Positions 36,716 through 51,400 of a stretch of 64,000 nucleotides of DNA are shown piece after piece. The position numbers and the translations under genes were made by a program. Position 1 is the stretch's first letter, and every line of letters starts with the position of its first letter. Where the stretch lies: contig JAILWY010000025.1 of NCBI GenBank assembly GCA_022113835.1, positions 7,518,501-7,582,500 of the forward strand, in the 5' to 3' direction. Source of the stretch: Atopsyche davidsoni (taxonomy: Eukaryota > Arthropoda > Insecta > Trichoptera > Hydrobiosidae). The notes under the pieces are model-generated. The model saw only the letters and a program-made list of their open reading frames with translations, was not told where the DNA came from and did not search any database.

Positions 36716-38620
36716 TTTAAAAAATAAATTTGAATATATACTTGCTTCAAATGACGTTGATTAATACTATAAGATCACATTCCACGCCCCGTGTCAAGCC
36801 TTCGCTCAAAGCCTTAGGCGGCCTGGCATAGGTTATATGCGTAGAATCTCTCTTTGCAACACGTGGCATAGAAAAAACTACTCTTGATATTTTTAAAATG
36901 ATCATGAAGTTAGTAACCCATTTAAATTTGAATAAATATCACTCTAGTATTTATACTGTCGTTTTTCATTAATGTATTTGTTGGTATATTATTTTTTATT
37001 ATGATAAAAACTAGGAATTAAAAAACACTTTAACCCCATCTTTGCTAGTTATATTTCACAATGAGCAGACAGGAAAAGCTCATCCCTTAGTTATTTTTGG
37101 GAAAACTTCAAATACTTGCAGTGCCTTTCGATGATGGCAAACACTATTTTAATATTTTTTTTATAAATAAATAACAATCTGATTTTGTTCTTAAAAAATT
37201 CGTAATCCCTCAAATCATTGTAATGCGCAAAAATGGTTGCCATGGGAAAGTCCGATGAGATTATTATACTTAGCAAAAAAAGAAAAAGGGAATTAATTTC
37301 CCTCGTAAGCTCTTTATATATTCTCATGTAGTTAGAAGCTTTTCTTTGACATTCTTTTTCCTTTTGTCGGTAATTCTTAAGTACTCGAAATAATCCCTAA
37401 ACCTTTTTTTTGGAATGATTGGAGTACATTTTGTGTTCTTAGGCTATAACCAAATAAACAGGCTTTTAGACGAAATCTATATATATTTTATAAGATAATC
37501 GCTTTGTAACATGGCAAGTCTGAAAAGTTTGGCGTTGTGAGTGTTTTTCTCATGGTTTCTCATGAAAACCTTTATTTAAATATTTGTTAGAGTGTGGCTG
37601 TAATTGGTTCGTACATAACCAGGAAAGTAGAGTTTTGAGAAGACAGTTATTGTTTCGTATACCTTATTTGAATAGATGATAAGTGCATAGTGTATAATTA
37701 TTACTTTACTTTCTGTAATAAAAACGAAATTTATGTCTTCTTTTCTAGGCCGTGTTAAATGGAGATCACTTAAGCCACGCTGTATAAATACACGCGAGTG
37801 ACTTGCATTCCAATTAGCCGGAATGGCCAGAATAGAAATATTAAATATACAATTAAATTTATTCACTTCCAGGGTGCAGTATAAATGTTCCGAAGAAACA
37901 AAACCATTAAAGCCACTTTCGAGTTTTTCAATTAAATTATTTTTTCAGCTATTGTTTTGCACGCCTTGAATAAAAATGTTACACAGAAAAAGTGTATTGT
38001 ATGCACTAAATTTTATCTTGGTAAAAAAAATATTTTTCTTTGCAAACACGTCAGTTGTATTCTACTGATGTATACCATTTATTATTTTGATATTCCGCAT
38101 TTCAAACCTAGAGTATATTTTTATTACATTTTTAATAGCGGTTTCACACTTGCATATAACGATTATAATTCACGCTCAAAGCTTTTTAGTATTGTGTGTG
38201 AATTGATTTCTCAAGTATTGAACATCAATCATTGGTTATTTTTCAATGTTTTACATAAACGTTAACTTCTCGTAACGGTTGCACGCACTGGTATTTCTTC
38301 GTGGCGCCCGTCAGCGTTAGACATAATTTAATAAATAATAAGAATTCAGGGTCACGGCAGAGAACCGGTGGGAATTGAATGATTGATTAGACTCCGCGTG
38401 TATTGTTAGGCCAGGTACACATTTGTAGGTATTCATTCACCTGTCTTACTTTTAATGTTTATATTGTTGCCATGGGAATGCGTTCTCGATTCACACTCGG
38501 CAATCGAAACGGTAATCACGAATCGATCGATCGATTGTTTTCACTGCCTGGAATTTTCCTTTGATTGATAATGAGCTACTTTAACAGGTAAAAAGCATTC
38601 GTTGGATTGTTCCTAGTTCC
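36716..38620. other. AT-rich intergenic region
   Basis: Several short AT-rich frames (for example 37957-38265) show no recognised similarity, signal peptide or splice context. Nothing else seen. Confidence 0.45.
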
Positions 38621-38624
38621 GTTA

Positions 38625-38835
38625 TGACTTCTTCTTCAAGTACCTCTCCTCAGCGAACAAATCTATTCAAGGCCAATCTTGGCATTAAATCCACACCCAC
38701 AGTGACTTTTTGGAATTACTTCTGGACTATCAGCTGTTTTATTTTGTATTCTTGGTCCATATAGGATACCATGTAATTTTTTTCCATGGTGAATTCTGTG
38801 CAAGACTCTCATTTATGATGGGGTATTGTAGCTTA
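38625..38835 (-). mobile_element. LINE family A 3' fragment
   Basis: Antisense: a cttcttcttcaagtacctct end, then caccatgaat-like decay, ctggactatcagctg, aggataccatg and gcaagactctcatttatg boxes in the family order. Confidence 0.45.
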
Positions 38836-38852
38836 TAATAAAAATTTCTTAA

Positions 38853-38904
38853 ATAAAATATTAAAATGGAATTCCACCAAGTATTCTCTGGCAAAAATAT
38901 TGAG
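38853..38904 (+). repeat. Tail fragment of the palindromic retroposon family
   Basis: aatattaaaatggaattcca, then ccaagtattctctggcaaaa, matching the tails at 857-912 and 59056-59105. Confidence 0.6.
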
Positions 38905-41444
38905 TTAAAGAAAAATTAAATATACAAATAAAGAAATATTATTTACTACAAAATAAAAACACTGCCAGTTAAAAAATTATGTTAGTTTAGTTTGCTGACA
39001 AAGTTAAGTTATTGTTTCGATATATATTTTTAAAGAGGCACAGAGCTTTTTAAGGAGGTTTGTATACAATTTTTCCATTTCTTATGAAGACCTTGGGCGC
39101 ATTTTTTTAAATAAACAAGTTTTGTTAATAATATGATGTACCTTCAATTTCAAATATACACTATATTTATATATTTAAAAAAAACTTATATTTTTATATA
39201 ATTGCTCGAGAAGCAGAATAAAAGCTATACATATTTATTTATCAGAAGATTACAATGAGAAGATATGTATTTTATTTAAGACTTATTTTGGACATAATTT
39301 TTTTTTCACACATAATAAAATGATACGGATACAATTGTATGCTTAATATATAAATATACCTGTTATTAAGCATGCTACAAATATCGCTGCAAACGCGAGA
39401 GTTTCAGGATGCGAAAATAACCGGTTATGGATATTGAATAAACAATTAACCACAAATCGCAATAATAATTAATAATACTTAATTATATTGACGATTGTTT
39501 TAAAATATTGATTCAGCGCAGTCGGAAGTCAGCAAAAAATTCCGAATACTTTCTCATGCTTTCCCAGTGGCTTGCCGTTCAAAAATTTTTCAATGTTGAA
39601 AAAAATTTTTTTTCATCTTCAAAGCCGGGTACACACGAACTTGAAATAGTCACTTTATTTCGGGTTTTTTTTTTTAAGTTTTGCGTATGTGAACGATTCA
39701 AAAATGGACGCAATTGATTTATTGCAGATTTTTTGTAAGTTGCATAGCAATGTGAGTAGAAGGGTTCGTGAAGTAGTTACTGCTTGTGTGTACCGCACGC
39801 CACTGTCCGAGTCGTCTATAACCCCGTCCATACATATTACACACAAGCACCAATATAAACAGAGCTCGCTGAATGGACCTGTTAGCCCAGTCGTTAAGTG
39901 CCGTGACTAAGTAGCGGGGAATCTGGATTCGAGAGATTTCATTCAAGTGCAAAGTAATAAATGCGAGCCGCCGTGTCTCGTACGGGTGTACCGTTCGCCT
40001 GGAGATTGTTCCGCTTCGGTTTCCGTCTTTTTATGCGGCTTGCCATTTATCAATTAGCTCTTATTACAGTATTTTATGATAAATCAGTTATATAGGTAAT
40101 CAAGTTACTGTGTATTTTTATTTTAAATTTTTATCGTAATACTTCTCTATTGGCTTATAATACTTACCTATATTTTTAATAAAACTTTCTATCTGCAGTA
40201 TACGTGTATTATTACGAATTATTGAATTAAGATGCTTTGTAAATGTTAAAATAGCCGGAATATATTGATTTAGTTAATATCACTACAAATATACTACCCA
40301 TGTGCTTTTGCATATTTTTTTCAATAGCAATACCATCATATAAGACGCCAGTTTTTATATAAAAATATATCTTAATTAGCGGAAAGGAAGACCGAAAAGG
40401 CTGCGTAAAGAAAATTGCTTGTGAAGAATGAGTTAGTTCTATTTATATTTACAAGAAATTATAAAATAAAAAGCCTTTTGTGGCTATCTGCCATTAGAAA
40501 TAAAATAAATAATCAATACACGTAACACAGGAATGCATTTTATGTATTTCGGAAACGCTCAACACCCATTTGTGTCTTAAATTTATTAATTCCGTTTTAA
40601 ATTGTCGTGTCAGCCATGAATACGTCTCTTCTAACGGCTATTTCAGTTTTAGAAAATAAATATTTATGAGTTATTACCTACTGCTCACCGAAATGGTGAA
40701 AAAGCGACATTAAAAAATATATGGGGTCATTGAAACCATACGTTTTTTGCTTGCTTGGATATATATGTAAATTACTGATATAGATTTTCGATACTTTCTT
40801 AAGACCGTCTAAAACCGGATTATCTTTCTAATGCGTCTTGCAAATATGTGAGAAATTCAATTAAATGTTTTACTTAAATTAATCGAGGTACACGTGTTGG
40901 CACATTCTTTATCATTTGCTCAATAAAAAAATCTATACATACAAATAAAAATTCATTAAATTGATATTGATATTAATTTAATACTTGTAATAAATTACTC
41001 GGTGAAATTTCTTCGCGGATCTTGATTTTCTTTTATATACAAAATATATATTGATATTCTCGTATATAACATTATAAATGTAGGTATTGAAAAACGAGTT
41101 TTTCTCACCGTTTCACTAGTGAATCGATAACATAAAACAATATCGTATAAATTACTAATAATATCAAAATATCATCACAGAAATGAAATAATGTTTTCCA
41201 CTTGTGACTTTTTTCAACAAAAATCATTGACGAGTTAAATAAGTTCAAATTTTGATACATACCAAAATGGCATGATGGATCAAATTATGAAATTATGGTA
41301 TTAAAGAGGCTTTCTGAAAAATGGCGTATTTTTACAGAGGGCGTAAAAGTGTGTTAAATTTTCGAGTAGGTGTGTGCATGAATGGTTTTTAATAGCAGGC
41401 ACGTGTATGAGATTTTCGATGTAGTGAGTTTTTAAATTTACATA
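38905..41444. other. AT-rich intergenic region
   Basis: No gene supported. 39600-40040 is somewhat more complex, with overlapping frames of under 80 residues on both strands, none recognised. Confidence 0.45.
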
Positions 41445-41525
41445 GAGATTCTGTGCCACGAATCCGGAGGCCGAAAATGGCGGCGCGACATCTGCGGCCG
41501 CCATCTTCCGGCCCACAGACACTCG
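41445..41525. other. CpG-rich island with paired ATGGCGGC / GCCGCCAT motifs
   Basis: aaaatggcggcgcg and ggccgccatcttccgg sit 20 bases apart in opposite orientation. The second includes an adjoining CCGGAAGATGGCGGC on the minus strand, an ETS-like plus YY1/Pho-like composite. It could be a housekeeping-type promoter, but the adjacent minus frame (41301-41522) is not recognised. Confidence 0.3.
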
Positions 41526-44500
41526 GAACCAGTAGGAGGAAAACTTGACTCATGGATGCATACTTTTCACCACTTTACTGGTGATCACATATTTAATTTG
41601 TGGTCTACTTTCCGACACCCAAAATTATATTTGTGATTTATATATTTATATAAATATTTTCGGGGCAAAACCTGCCACCATTTAAATTAAAACATATCAA
41701 AATGAAATTCAATCAAGTACCTAAAGTCAAAAATATTGAATATATATACATATAATAGTTTTAGTTACGATTTTTGTAAACGGATTATCAAAATGAGGTG
41801 AAAATTCCTTGTCGCTGTTGAACCCTTGGTTTTGATATTTTATTAAAATATAATTATGCGTATTATCAGGATAAAAACAAATATATTTAAGAAAATTACA
41901 AAAATTGAAATATGCAGTATTGCCAATGGGGGCTCCGTTTCCGGTAAGGTTAAAGATTATAGTTTTTGTATGAAGATAATAGGAAATGAAAAAACTTATT
42001 ATTTATTTTCGCTTTTGGGTGTTCGTGTCTATTTCCGACGTGCGTTTTTTAAATGCAATTTTCTTTCACGTTTGTTTTTAAGTAAACTTTCTCTGTGCCT
42101 GTAAAACAGAAACTACCACTGCAAAAAATCTTAATTTTCAGGGTCACGGCCACTGAATATCATATAATATTTATATCTAATGCTATGGGCTATTGCTTAG
42201 GTTATTTTACACATTGTACATCTTAATGAAAACTGTTATTTTTAAAGGTATGTTTTAAAAATAAGACCGTATTACTGGCAAAGAAAACAAATATGATTTC
42301 TCACATAAAAATTTAATTACGTGTTGTTTTTATTATTGTATTACTGTTAATATCACCGCGAATCACAGGTTCTGAAACAGGTTTAAACATCACTCTTAAA
42401 CATTACTTATATATTTTAATTATGAAAAATCAAAGTTTAAACTTGTTTGTGTTTTTCTATATTATGATCATATTTGTTTATACAATTTAAAACTTTGAAT
42501 TTAACGATAAGTCAAAGTAGTTTTTCATTTTTTTCATATTCCATAAACCTTTACGTTACTCTACCGTAGGTACACAATTATATAGTAATAATTAGTTTTA
42601 TTATTTGTATTTTAACTCAATTGCAGTGATTAATCTTAAATTCTCAACAATACAAAAAAAACGTTTAATATTTTACAAAACATCACTCTAGTTAAAATTA
42701 ATTCGTTTGTTTTACCTAATATGTTATAAATTAAAAATGACTTAGTCAAATTTAAAAAATGTGTATAAATAGTAGATCAATCTTAATTATTTCTTTTACT
42801 TCGATTGAAGTACTTTTATTTTTTTTGGTTTGAAATAAAAATAATTTTACCTTAAATCTTAAAAAAAACAAAGTATCGACTTTTTTCTAACTGTACCCAA
42901 AACATAGCCCATATGGTATTTTATTTATTTTCATAAGCTTCTGTTTAAATAAATAACTCTTCTTTACCCTAGATTATTTCAATTCCACTTTTACAGCCAT
43001 AACACTCTCATTCTAATTATTAAATTTCTAAGGTAAATAAACACATATACAGTTATTTATTCTTACCTATTAACACCGCAAATGTTCATCTAACATCCAA
43101 GAAAAACTGGCAAAATATTCGGTATTTTTAACTTACTCTGTGTATATATATATATTTATATATATATATATATATTTATATATATTTTATATAAATATAT
43201 ATAAATAAATATATGGTAGGCTTTTGATGCAAGCCTACCTTCACAGATTCCACCGCCATGCACCTTCAGATGCTCGATTTAAGAGATCCAGAACGATTTA
43301 ATTCTGTGCTCTGTTTATAGATGGCGTTAGTAAAGATCTATAAATATTCATTAAAAAAAATATTCATTTTTAAGTGATTAAGTAAATTTTACAAACAAAA
43401 AATAAAATATTTTATTACATTAAATTGTCACTAACCGACTGTTCGGTAACATTAAAATTAATAAAAATGCTAATAAAGGGGAAATATAATTGATATTTAT
43501 ATATTAATAAAAAAAATTATATTGTGATAAATAATTTCAAAATTTTCTGGATATTTATTAGTATAAAGCCATCCTTGCCAAAGGCGGAAAATATTTTTTC
43601 TTTTATTCGATGTATAAATACAATCAAAGCCTAGTTATATATATATATTTGTAGTTTAAAAAAAAATACTGATACTATTATAAAAAGAGTAATTTTAAAT
43701 GAAAACAAATACTTTTAATTGGTTTTATTTTTAAAAAAAGTTATTAATAAAATTAGTCTGTTGTGTGTGTATATTTAAACAATTTGATCAACAATGACCT
43801 TTTTGGAGTTTTTATAAAATGTAATAAACAATATTGTATACCACCTGTTGAATTTTTATCACCGAGAAAATTGCTGCTGGGAATATTGTGAAAAACACTT
43901 CATATAACGATAAACCTGAAAGTGTTAAGGTACTCAAAAGAAACAGATGTTTCTAAATGATGTAATAATATTCACACGTGTAAGGAAAAAGGCTCGTTTG
44001 CAATAACTTTAGAAATAAATATATAATGTATTCTTGAACAAAATAATTACACCCTGTAATGCATTATTCACTTTTCAGCAGCAATGAATTTATCATTTCA
44101 AATTTTCAAGCCCTATTTCAGTATTCAAATGAGTTTTCAAGACTCTGTGAGAGATAGCCTTAAAAGTGTCCTTACCTTTTTACTTGAGATTTCTACTTGG
44201 ATGGCTCGAGCACTAAACTTTTCAAATAACTGCTGAAAACTGCCTGAAAATATTGACATTTATATCATTATTTGAAAAAGATCCGCAAAATGTCAAATAT
44301 CTTCAAACTTTTTGTGTAACTGAATGAAGTATTTGAAGAAGTATCAATTGTTTTGTTTTATAAAACCTTTTAAAAAAGTATATATTTGCATAAATAAAAT
44401 TATTATTAACAAGCAAATAATACATTTTGATTGTTGCAATATATTTCAAAAATCATCATCCTTAAAACCAATACTACTTACAATTATACGAAGACATTTT

Positions 44501-45254
44501 ACAAATAAAATTAATTCATATAAAAAGTGTCATTTATTATTTTATTAAAACAATAAATAAATATAGACTAGGAAAAAAGACCTGTAAATCGACAGTTATA
44601 ATATTTACAAGTAATATTACTTAAAAAAATATTGCACTGCATATAAATTATAAACTAAAACAGTCAACGTCAGTGTTATTAATATACAATTGTATTTAAA
44701 GTATTATTTTTACAAATATTATATTTTAAATAAGTTTTTACAACAAATTTAAACAAATAAGTTATATTAAATTTTTTCAGGTTAAATAAAAAAAATAAGA
44801 TTATCTTTCTAAATTATGTTAATATATTAAAGACCAGTTTTATTTCAGGATACGTTTTTACGCTGCCTGTTGATGCCAACCAAGATTTTCTTCGAAACCG
44901 GTTGCTTTACAGAATAAATAATATAGAGATAACTGTTTGTCTGTCTTCAGTTTAGATTGTAATGTATATAGTATAAATTAATAAAGTACTATTAAGCAAT
45001 GGCCAAAAATAATAATAATTTAATACAAGCTAAAATAAATATTATAACTAAACATCAATTAAAAATAAGTTTAAGCACGACGTAACAGCTGATTAATTTG
45101 CAGAAAAATTATTTACCAAAAATATCAAAATATTTTTTTATAGTGCTGCTTTTCTCATGATATAATTTTCGCCACTGAATTAATCATTATTTATCCAATT
45201 TTTAGAAATGCCACATACTTTCAGGAATTCAGTGATTTTCTAGCCTCTGAAATA
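41526..45254. other. AT-rich region downstream of the four-exon Osiris gene
   Basis: Contains a weak palindromic-family tail at 41697-41742 (gaaattcaatcaagtac) and a gatgccaacc-cgaaaccggt relic near 44873-44905. The frames at 41856-42104 and 44324-44548 are AT-driven. No gene supported. Confidence 0.45.
43140..43214. repeat. AT microsatellite
   Basis: Long (TA)n tract with TTTATA interruptions. Confidence 0.9.
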
Positions 45255-45260
45255 TTTAAT
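45255..45260 (-). terminator. Candidate polyadenylation signal (ATTAAA) of the four-exon Osiris gene
   Basis: TTTAAT on the plus strand reads ATTAAA on the minus strand, 53 bases after the stop codon. It is the nearest variant signal and would give a short 3' UTR. Confidence 0.4.
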
Positions 45261-45312
45261 AAATATTTTCGCTTAGCGATTTAGACCCTCTGCTCTTTGC
45301 CTGCAAAGGACA

Positions 45313-45438
45313 TTATCGCATCGACGGTTTCTGTCCGGCGAATGCGAGTTGCTGAGCCACTGGAGAACTGTGGGCCGCGTATTCCACCTGTCCCGCATCG
45401 CTATGGCTCTGCCAACCAGCACCCCCATGGTGGTAAGC
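45313..45438 (-). CDS. Exon 4 (terminal) of the four-exon Osiris gene
   Basis: The acceptor tttatttcag|GCTTACCACC is in phase 0. It encodes 41 residues starting AYHHGGAGWQ and ending QKPSMR, then TAA at 45315-45313. The His/Gly-rich block and the AQQLAF motif are typical of Osiris C-termini. A minus-strand ATTAAA signal lies 53-58 bases past the stop at 45255-45260. Confidence 0.88.
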   Translation of the reverse strand, partial: AYHHGGAGWQSHSDAGQVEYAAHSSPVAQQLAFAGQKPSMR

Positions 45439-48400
45439 CTGAAATAAAAGTTTGAAATCTTAGACCATATAGAAATACGTCTGCAACAAAACAAAAACCA
45501 AAACAAACCAACAATTATGACGCTGAAATATTTTCGTGACAGTAAAATGGTCATGAAATAAATTCAAAAAATTAGACTGAAAATATTTCAATTTGCAAAA
45601 AGGTTTCCACAAATATTCTTTAACAAACTTTTGCTTTATTTCAGTACAAAGTTCACTTAGAAGCTCTTAGGGGTGAAAGCACACGAAGAAATTCCTTTAT
45701 TCGTTCATTTGTTCAGCCATTGGCTTTTTTGGACGCTCTGTGCAATTTACTAAGTGTTCTCACCGACAACAAGTGAGCTGAGAATCCAGTAGACGAAAAA
45801 CGAAAACAAGGATAGGTACTGAAAGCATTCCAGTCATCCTTCACTGTGCTTACTCGTGAAGATGCAATATCATCCCTGCACAATTATAGACACAAAAAAT
45901 AATCTTATTTTAACAACTAAAATATTTATGCTGATAACTTTGCTCAAATTATCGTGAGTTGAGGAAAAGTTCATTAAAATATTCATAAATTCAACATCTT
46001 TTATATGAATTTGCGTTTTCCCCAAAACTTCATTGTAACTTTGAATAAGTGGTATGTGGATAAAGACTTGTACTTAATCATTGTAAATCGTCTACCATAA
46101 AAATTAAGATAAGGAGTTTATCTAGTAGGTGTTTGAATTTTTATTGGTGTGTGATCGGTTGAAGGTTTCTTACTTCTTCATGTCCATGGGTGAACATTTT
46201 TTTCAGTAGCAGAAACACGCTAACGGCGATTGAAATCAATGACAGGGCGAGCGCCTTCTTCGCCAGGAGAACCACCCCCAGGTAGACGAGGCCCACCACC
46301 ATGACAAACTTGAACTTCAGCCCAACCAGGAAGGGCAGGAACATCCGTAGAACCTTTTTGCGGCCGCGTCCCTCCACCAGCAACCCCGAGACGGCGGATT
46401 TGAGCCCTTCAGGCGCGGCCTCGGAAATACTCCTGAAAACATATTTTCTACGCTTTGATGACTATTTTTACAGTTTTGATACAAAAACAACATTAAGGTA
46501 CACATAATCGTTTTTTTTATTATCATTTTCTAGTCCGTTTTGCGAAAAATCGACTGCACCGATCAAAAAAATTTAAATGCAAAAAGTTTGATACATCCCT
46601 TTATTTCTTATAAATTTACTTTAATATGATAAATATGTGTTTTTCCGATTAAAGTGTATGAATTTGGAGATTCGTCATGTCCCTTTTCCAATAGTCCTAA
46701 ACATTTAAAAGACTTTTTTTTAGTTGGAATTAAAAGATTAAATGTAAACCCTGTGCGATATATTATTTTAAAAATTAAAAAAAATCTTTAACAAACTTTG
46801 GTTTTGAAAAGTCGTCATTTTATCAAATTTTTCAACATCTTCAAGATTTTATTTTACTCTAAAAATGGACGTTAATTAAATAATAAAAAAACAGGTAAAT
46901 ATAATTTATAGTTTTTTCAATACTCTGTAAAAAATCATTTTTCGACATAGAAAAATAAAGTAACCATTAAATTAATTAAATGACACGATTTCACCAGGTA
47001 ATGGACTGCCTCTGGTGTCCGGTTGGATACCAAAATATGTAAAAAAAATCCAAATCAATAAGTTACAAATAAAAAATAAAATCATATGTTTTTCAGTTAC
47101 ATACCTGTAAATAAATATTTCAGATCAATAAAATTGCTTCATTTTAAAAATGTGATATCTTTTAATACAACCGTGATTTCTTCAGACTCATTCTAATTTT
47201 ACTAAAAAAGAACAGTTTCTGTTTATTAAACACTTTTTTGGGACCTACTTGCGTACGGAATTTGTGTCTAATCGACGGTTTACAGCAGTTTACGCATATT
47301 TTTTTCTCCAAATAACCTAACGCCGTGCACATCAACCGGGAGTCATTAATTAGACATTATGAATCAATGTTCACTGCCTATGAATTAGAAGATATTAAAA
47401 TTTCCCATTTATTACTATAATCTGTCAGTTACATGTTTTTTTACTGGCTATAAATATTTAAAGGTGATTAATTATTTTTTTTAATCTTGGCACGGAGGAT
47501 GTATGGGCTTACTGAAAATAATTATGAATATGTAAGTACACATGTAATTTTTTAACTAACTGTAAAAGAATGCATATCAAATCGACTAACCTTGATTTGT
47601 AAATACTATATATATATATATATAATTTTTTTTTACATATATAATGGTACATACAAGTTTACAAATCAAATTCTCAAGTTATTGGTTTTAAGCACTTATG
47701 TTTGTAGATTGAAGGATGAAAGCATAAATTTTATTTGATGGGTCATGAAAATGATTCATGAGTCATTTGAAACATTTATTTGATGGTTAAAAAAAATTAA
47801 AATCCATGAAATCAACATTGCATTGTATTTTTTTAAATAAATGGTTTTGAAATTTTGCAGCATGTTCAATAAAAGTATTTTATATAAAGTAGTTTATAAA
47901 TATCGCCATTAATAATTATAATTATAACTATAACGTCAACCAATTAACACGTTATATGAAGCCGTCAACCGTTAATTAAGAAAACGCAATATAAACTCAC
48001 ATCTCGTGTAATTTTTAATACACTTAATTAAAAAAGTGGGACACATAATTATTGAAAAAAAAATCATTTATAGATATAGTAATAACTAAAAAAAAAACAG
48101 AATAATATATCTTCTACGCAAAACGAAGTAAAAACAGTGTTTAATTATTTTTATGCACTGATTAAATTGCTATTCAAACTATTGTCTCGTAAAACTTTTG
48201 CAACAACACAATTTTCGAATAAGCTCTAAAACTTTATTAATCATTTCCAATACTAAGTTTATATATTTATTTGAATACACGTTTATATATTTAAACAAAG
48301 CAAACTTTGCTATGCAAAAATATTCCATCCATGTTAAACCTGCTTTCATTTGCATCTGGACGCTGTTTCAGATAATCTTCAGAGAAAATAAACCGCGACT

Positions 48401-51400
48401 AATCCGATGATACGCTGATGCTAATATTACATGTATTTATAGATGATTGGAAAGATATATAAGTAAATGGATATATAGATTAGATTGCGGGCATATTAAC
48501 AATTTTCCTTTATTGATCGTTTGCTTGCGATGGCCATGTTTAGTCTGGCTAGAGCAGGTAATGACGCATTAGCACGCTTACCTTGCGGTCCATTAACCTG
48601 GCTGCTGATAACTACTGGATGTTTTGCTTATGATCTAATTTATTAAGTGTAGTTTATACACGCAATGCAGACTTGTAAAGATCTAGTGCAGAGCACATTT
48701 ACTTCAATACAATGGCAGTTTTAAGTCCACCTTGTAGCTGACGATGAACGATGGAGTACTGAAGTGAATCCGAGTTGTAAAATTTCAGTTTTATTAAATA
48801 AAACCTTCTCTATAAAAATCCTTTCTTTATAAAACCACATCATTTCAAAATCGAAATAAAGTACAAATATCATCTGGATAATAAATTCAAAAAACGTTTC
48901 CTACAACATAAACTTTTATTAAACCAATCAGCTCCTGTCATAAACTGAGTTAGGGTTTTGTCCAAAACTTGAAACCCCACGCGTGTTCCGTATTATATTT
49001 ATTTTGATAGAAAAGATATTGTGATAGGAGAATCTCCCCTAAATCCATGGAATCAGCCAACAAGGGGACGTTGGGAATTTCTTTTAAGCCTCAAACGAAA
49101 AAATTGTAAATAAAAACAAAAATATTCGATAAAGAACTTGTACACATGTTATTTTCTAAATAGATAAACAGACTCAATTTTATTATAAAAGAAAATCTAA
49201 ACATTTTTGGGATATTTTCGCCATATTATTATACTATATAGAGTTTCATCCGCAAACTTTTTTCAGGTTTTCCGCGTACAAATATTTTTTTATGTAATCG
49301 TTTAAAAAAAAATTATTTTAAGTGTAAATATTATAAATTTAGCTGAAATCAAATTAGTCGTAAAAAATCGCTCTAAATATTGTTCTCGGCTATTGCAGAA
49401 CAGATAAATTTAATATATATTTTATAAAAATCATTGGATAAGTTGTTTGGATGCATGCATTCAAATAATTATTTGAGATAAACTTTTTTTTGTTGCAAGA
49501 CTTTTTTTTAAAGCAATGAGAGTGTTTTTATGCTTAAATAAAAAGTAAAACTAGATAGCTGTATGATGTGTATTTCTAAGGTATTCGATTCAGTTCACAC
49601 CAAAGAAGCTTATTCGCTGTAAAGGTATTGAGGATGACATGAGGGGTCGTCCTGGAATAATGGATTCCCTTCTGTGACTGGTGTTCTTCGTCATTAGAAG
49701 GGATGAAAGCTTACAAGCAAGATGACGCATCAGAAAACTAAAGCAACAGAGGAGTGTCTGACCTTGGAATCCAAGATATTGATCAGAAAACAGAGGTTAC
49801 TGAAGGTAAACTAGGATTAAACAAGTTTCGTTTGAAAACATTATACATGGGATTTTTATGGGAACCGTTGAATTGCTTTGTTTAAATATTGTGCTGAGTT
49901 TTATTTTTAAATTTTTAAGGGTCCTGGTACTTTAAGAAAGATATGCGTTATATCACCTGAGATACTTTTGAAAGTCAAAACCTGCGTACATATAAAAAAA
50001 TAATATTGTATTAACGAACAACACATTGTCCAAAAATGATGTTTTTTTGTGCTTTTATTATGGTTTGTTTTATTTTAATGCCCAAATGCATCAATGGTTG
50101 CTTTTGAAACTAGTAGCAGTGTATAAATATATATATTTTTGTAATCCTGAAAAAACGCTACAGCCAGTCTATCGGCACAGTCACAGGCTGTACTGTGGGA
50201 ATTCAAATAATCAGTCTGCAAGAAGCTATCACTTGTGTTACCGGTATAATGCACTCAAACAAGTCGATCTAAATACCAATAATTATGCCTAAGTCGAAGC
50301 CTACCTCTACTGACACACTTATAATTACTCCCCGAGATGATGCATCTTGAGAACCAAGATAATTTTCTCTGAATAACCTGAATGAAAGCCTTCTATCGGG
50401 TTTTCTCATGTCCGAAATGTGTGCTACAGCCTTAACAGGATTTTCACCATAGAAAGACGTACACTGTACTAAATAAAATTTCACAAGTAAAAGTTGATAG
50501 CTTTTTTTTCCTCTCTATATTTTATTTACCTGATCGACTGATATAGATGTTAATAAAAAAAATTAATTCACTACTTCATTTAATTATCTTTAATCAAAAA
50601 ATGATTTACCGCAGTCATCATACACAGTTTTTCGAGTGATCAATTTTTTAAATAATTAAATGAAATTTTATATTTGCCATTTTTTGAGCCATTACTAAAA
50701 TCATTAACAAAGATATATATTCTGTCTTTTATCTGAATCAAAAGTTATATATCATTTATTTGAATTATATAATATATAACCTAATTAAACAGCTAACAAA
50801 AATTTAAGTGGATTAACAAAAGAGTTAATTTATAAGTCCTGTAAAAATGTTTCGATTTTACAGGAATTTAGGAGAATCTGTATATTTATAGCGTATAATT
50901 TAATTTTTAAAAAATATTCAATACACGGTTCAAAAATGATATTTAGTTTAAAACAATATTTTAATACGCAGATTTATTTTATAATTAAAACGCATTGATT
51001 ACACTTCGAATTATCAAGTATTAATGTCCTTTTTTCAATTTAATGTAACCTATAAATAACACATTTTAATTACTAATTAGATGAATTGCCTAGTTTATTA
51101 ACTAAATTAAATTTGTCACCAAACGATCGATAAAAAAAATTTCATTAAATAACTTATGAAACTATACGTTTTCGATTAATTATTTTGAGACTGCGCTAAA
51201 GCCTACTTCTTCTTCTTTTGAACCACTGAATTTTTTTTTAATTAATAGGACACTATTGGCTTCTTTGAAATTGGTTGCAAGCTATGTTGCTACGTGTGTA
51301 ATCGGCTTGAGATTACTTTAATTTTAATATATTCACCTGGCCAAGGCTCCCATGTTCCATTGCAAATTCCTTTTCTCGAAGAAACCCCTCGCTTCTTCCA

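Noticed and set aside
46317..46526. Minus-strand 69-residue frame overlapping Osiris exon 3
   Set aside because: It runs through the acceptor site in a different frame. The spliced frame gives a continuous Osiris protein.
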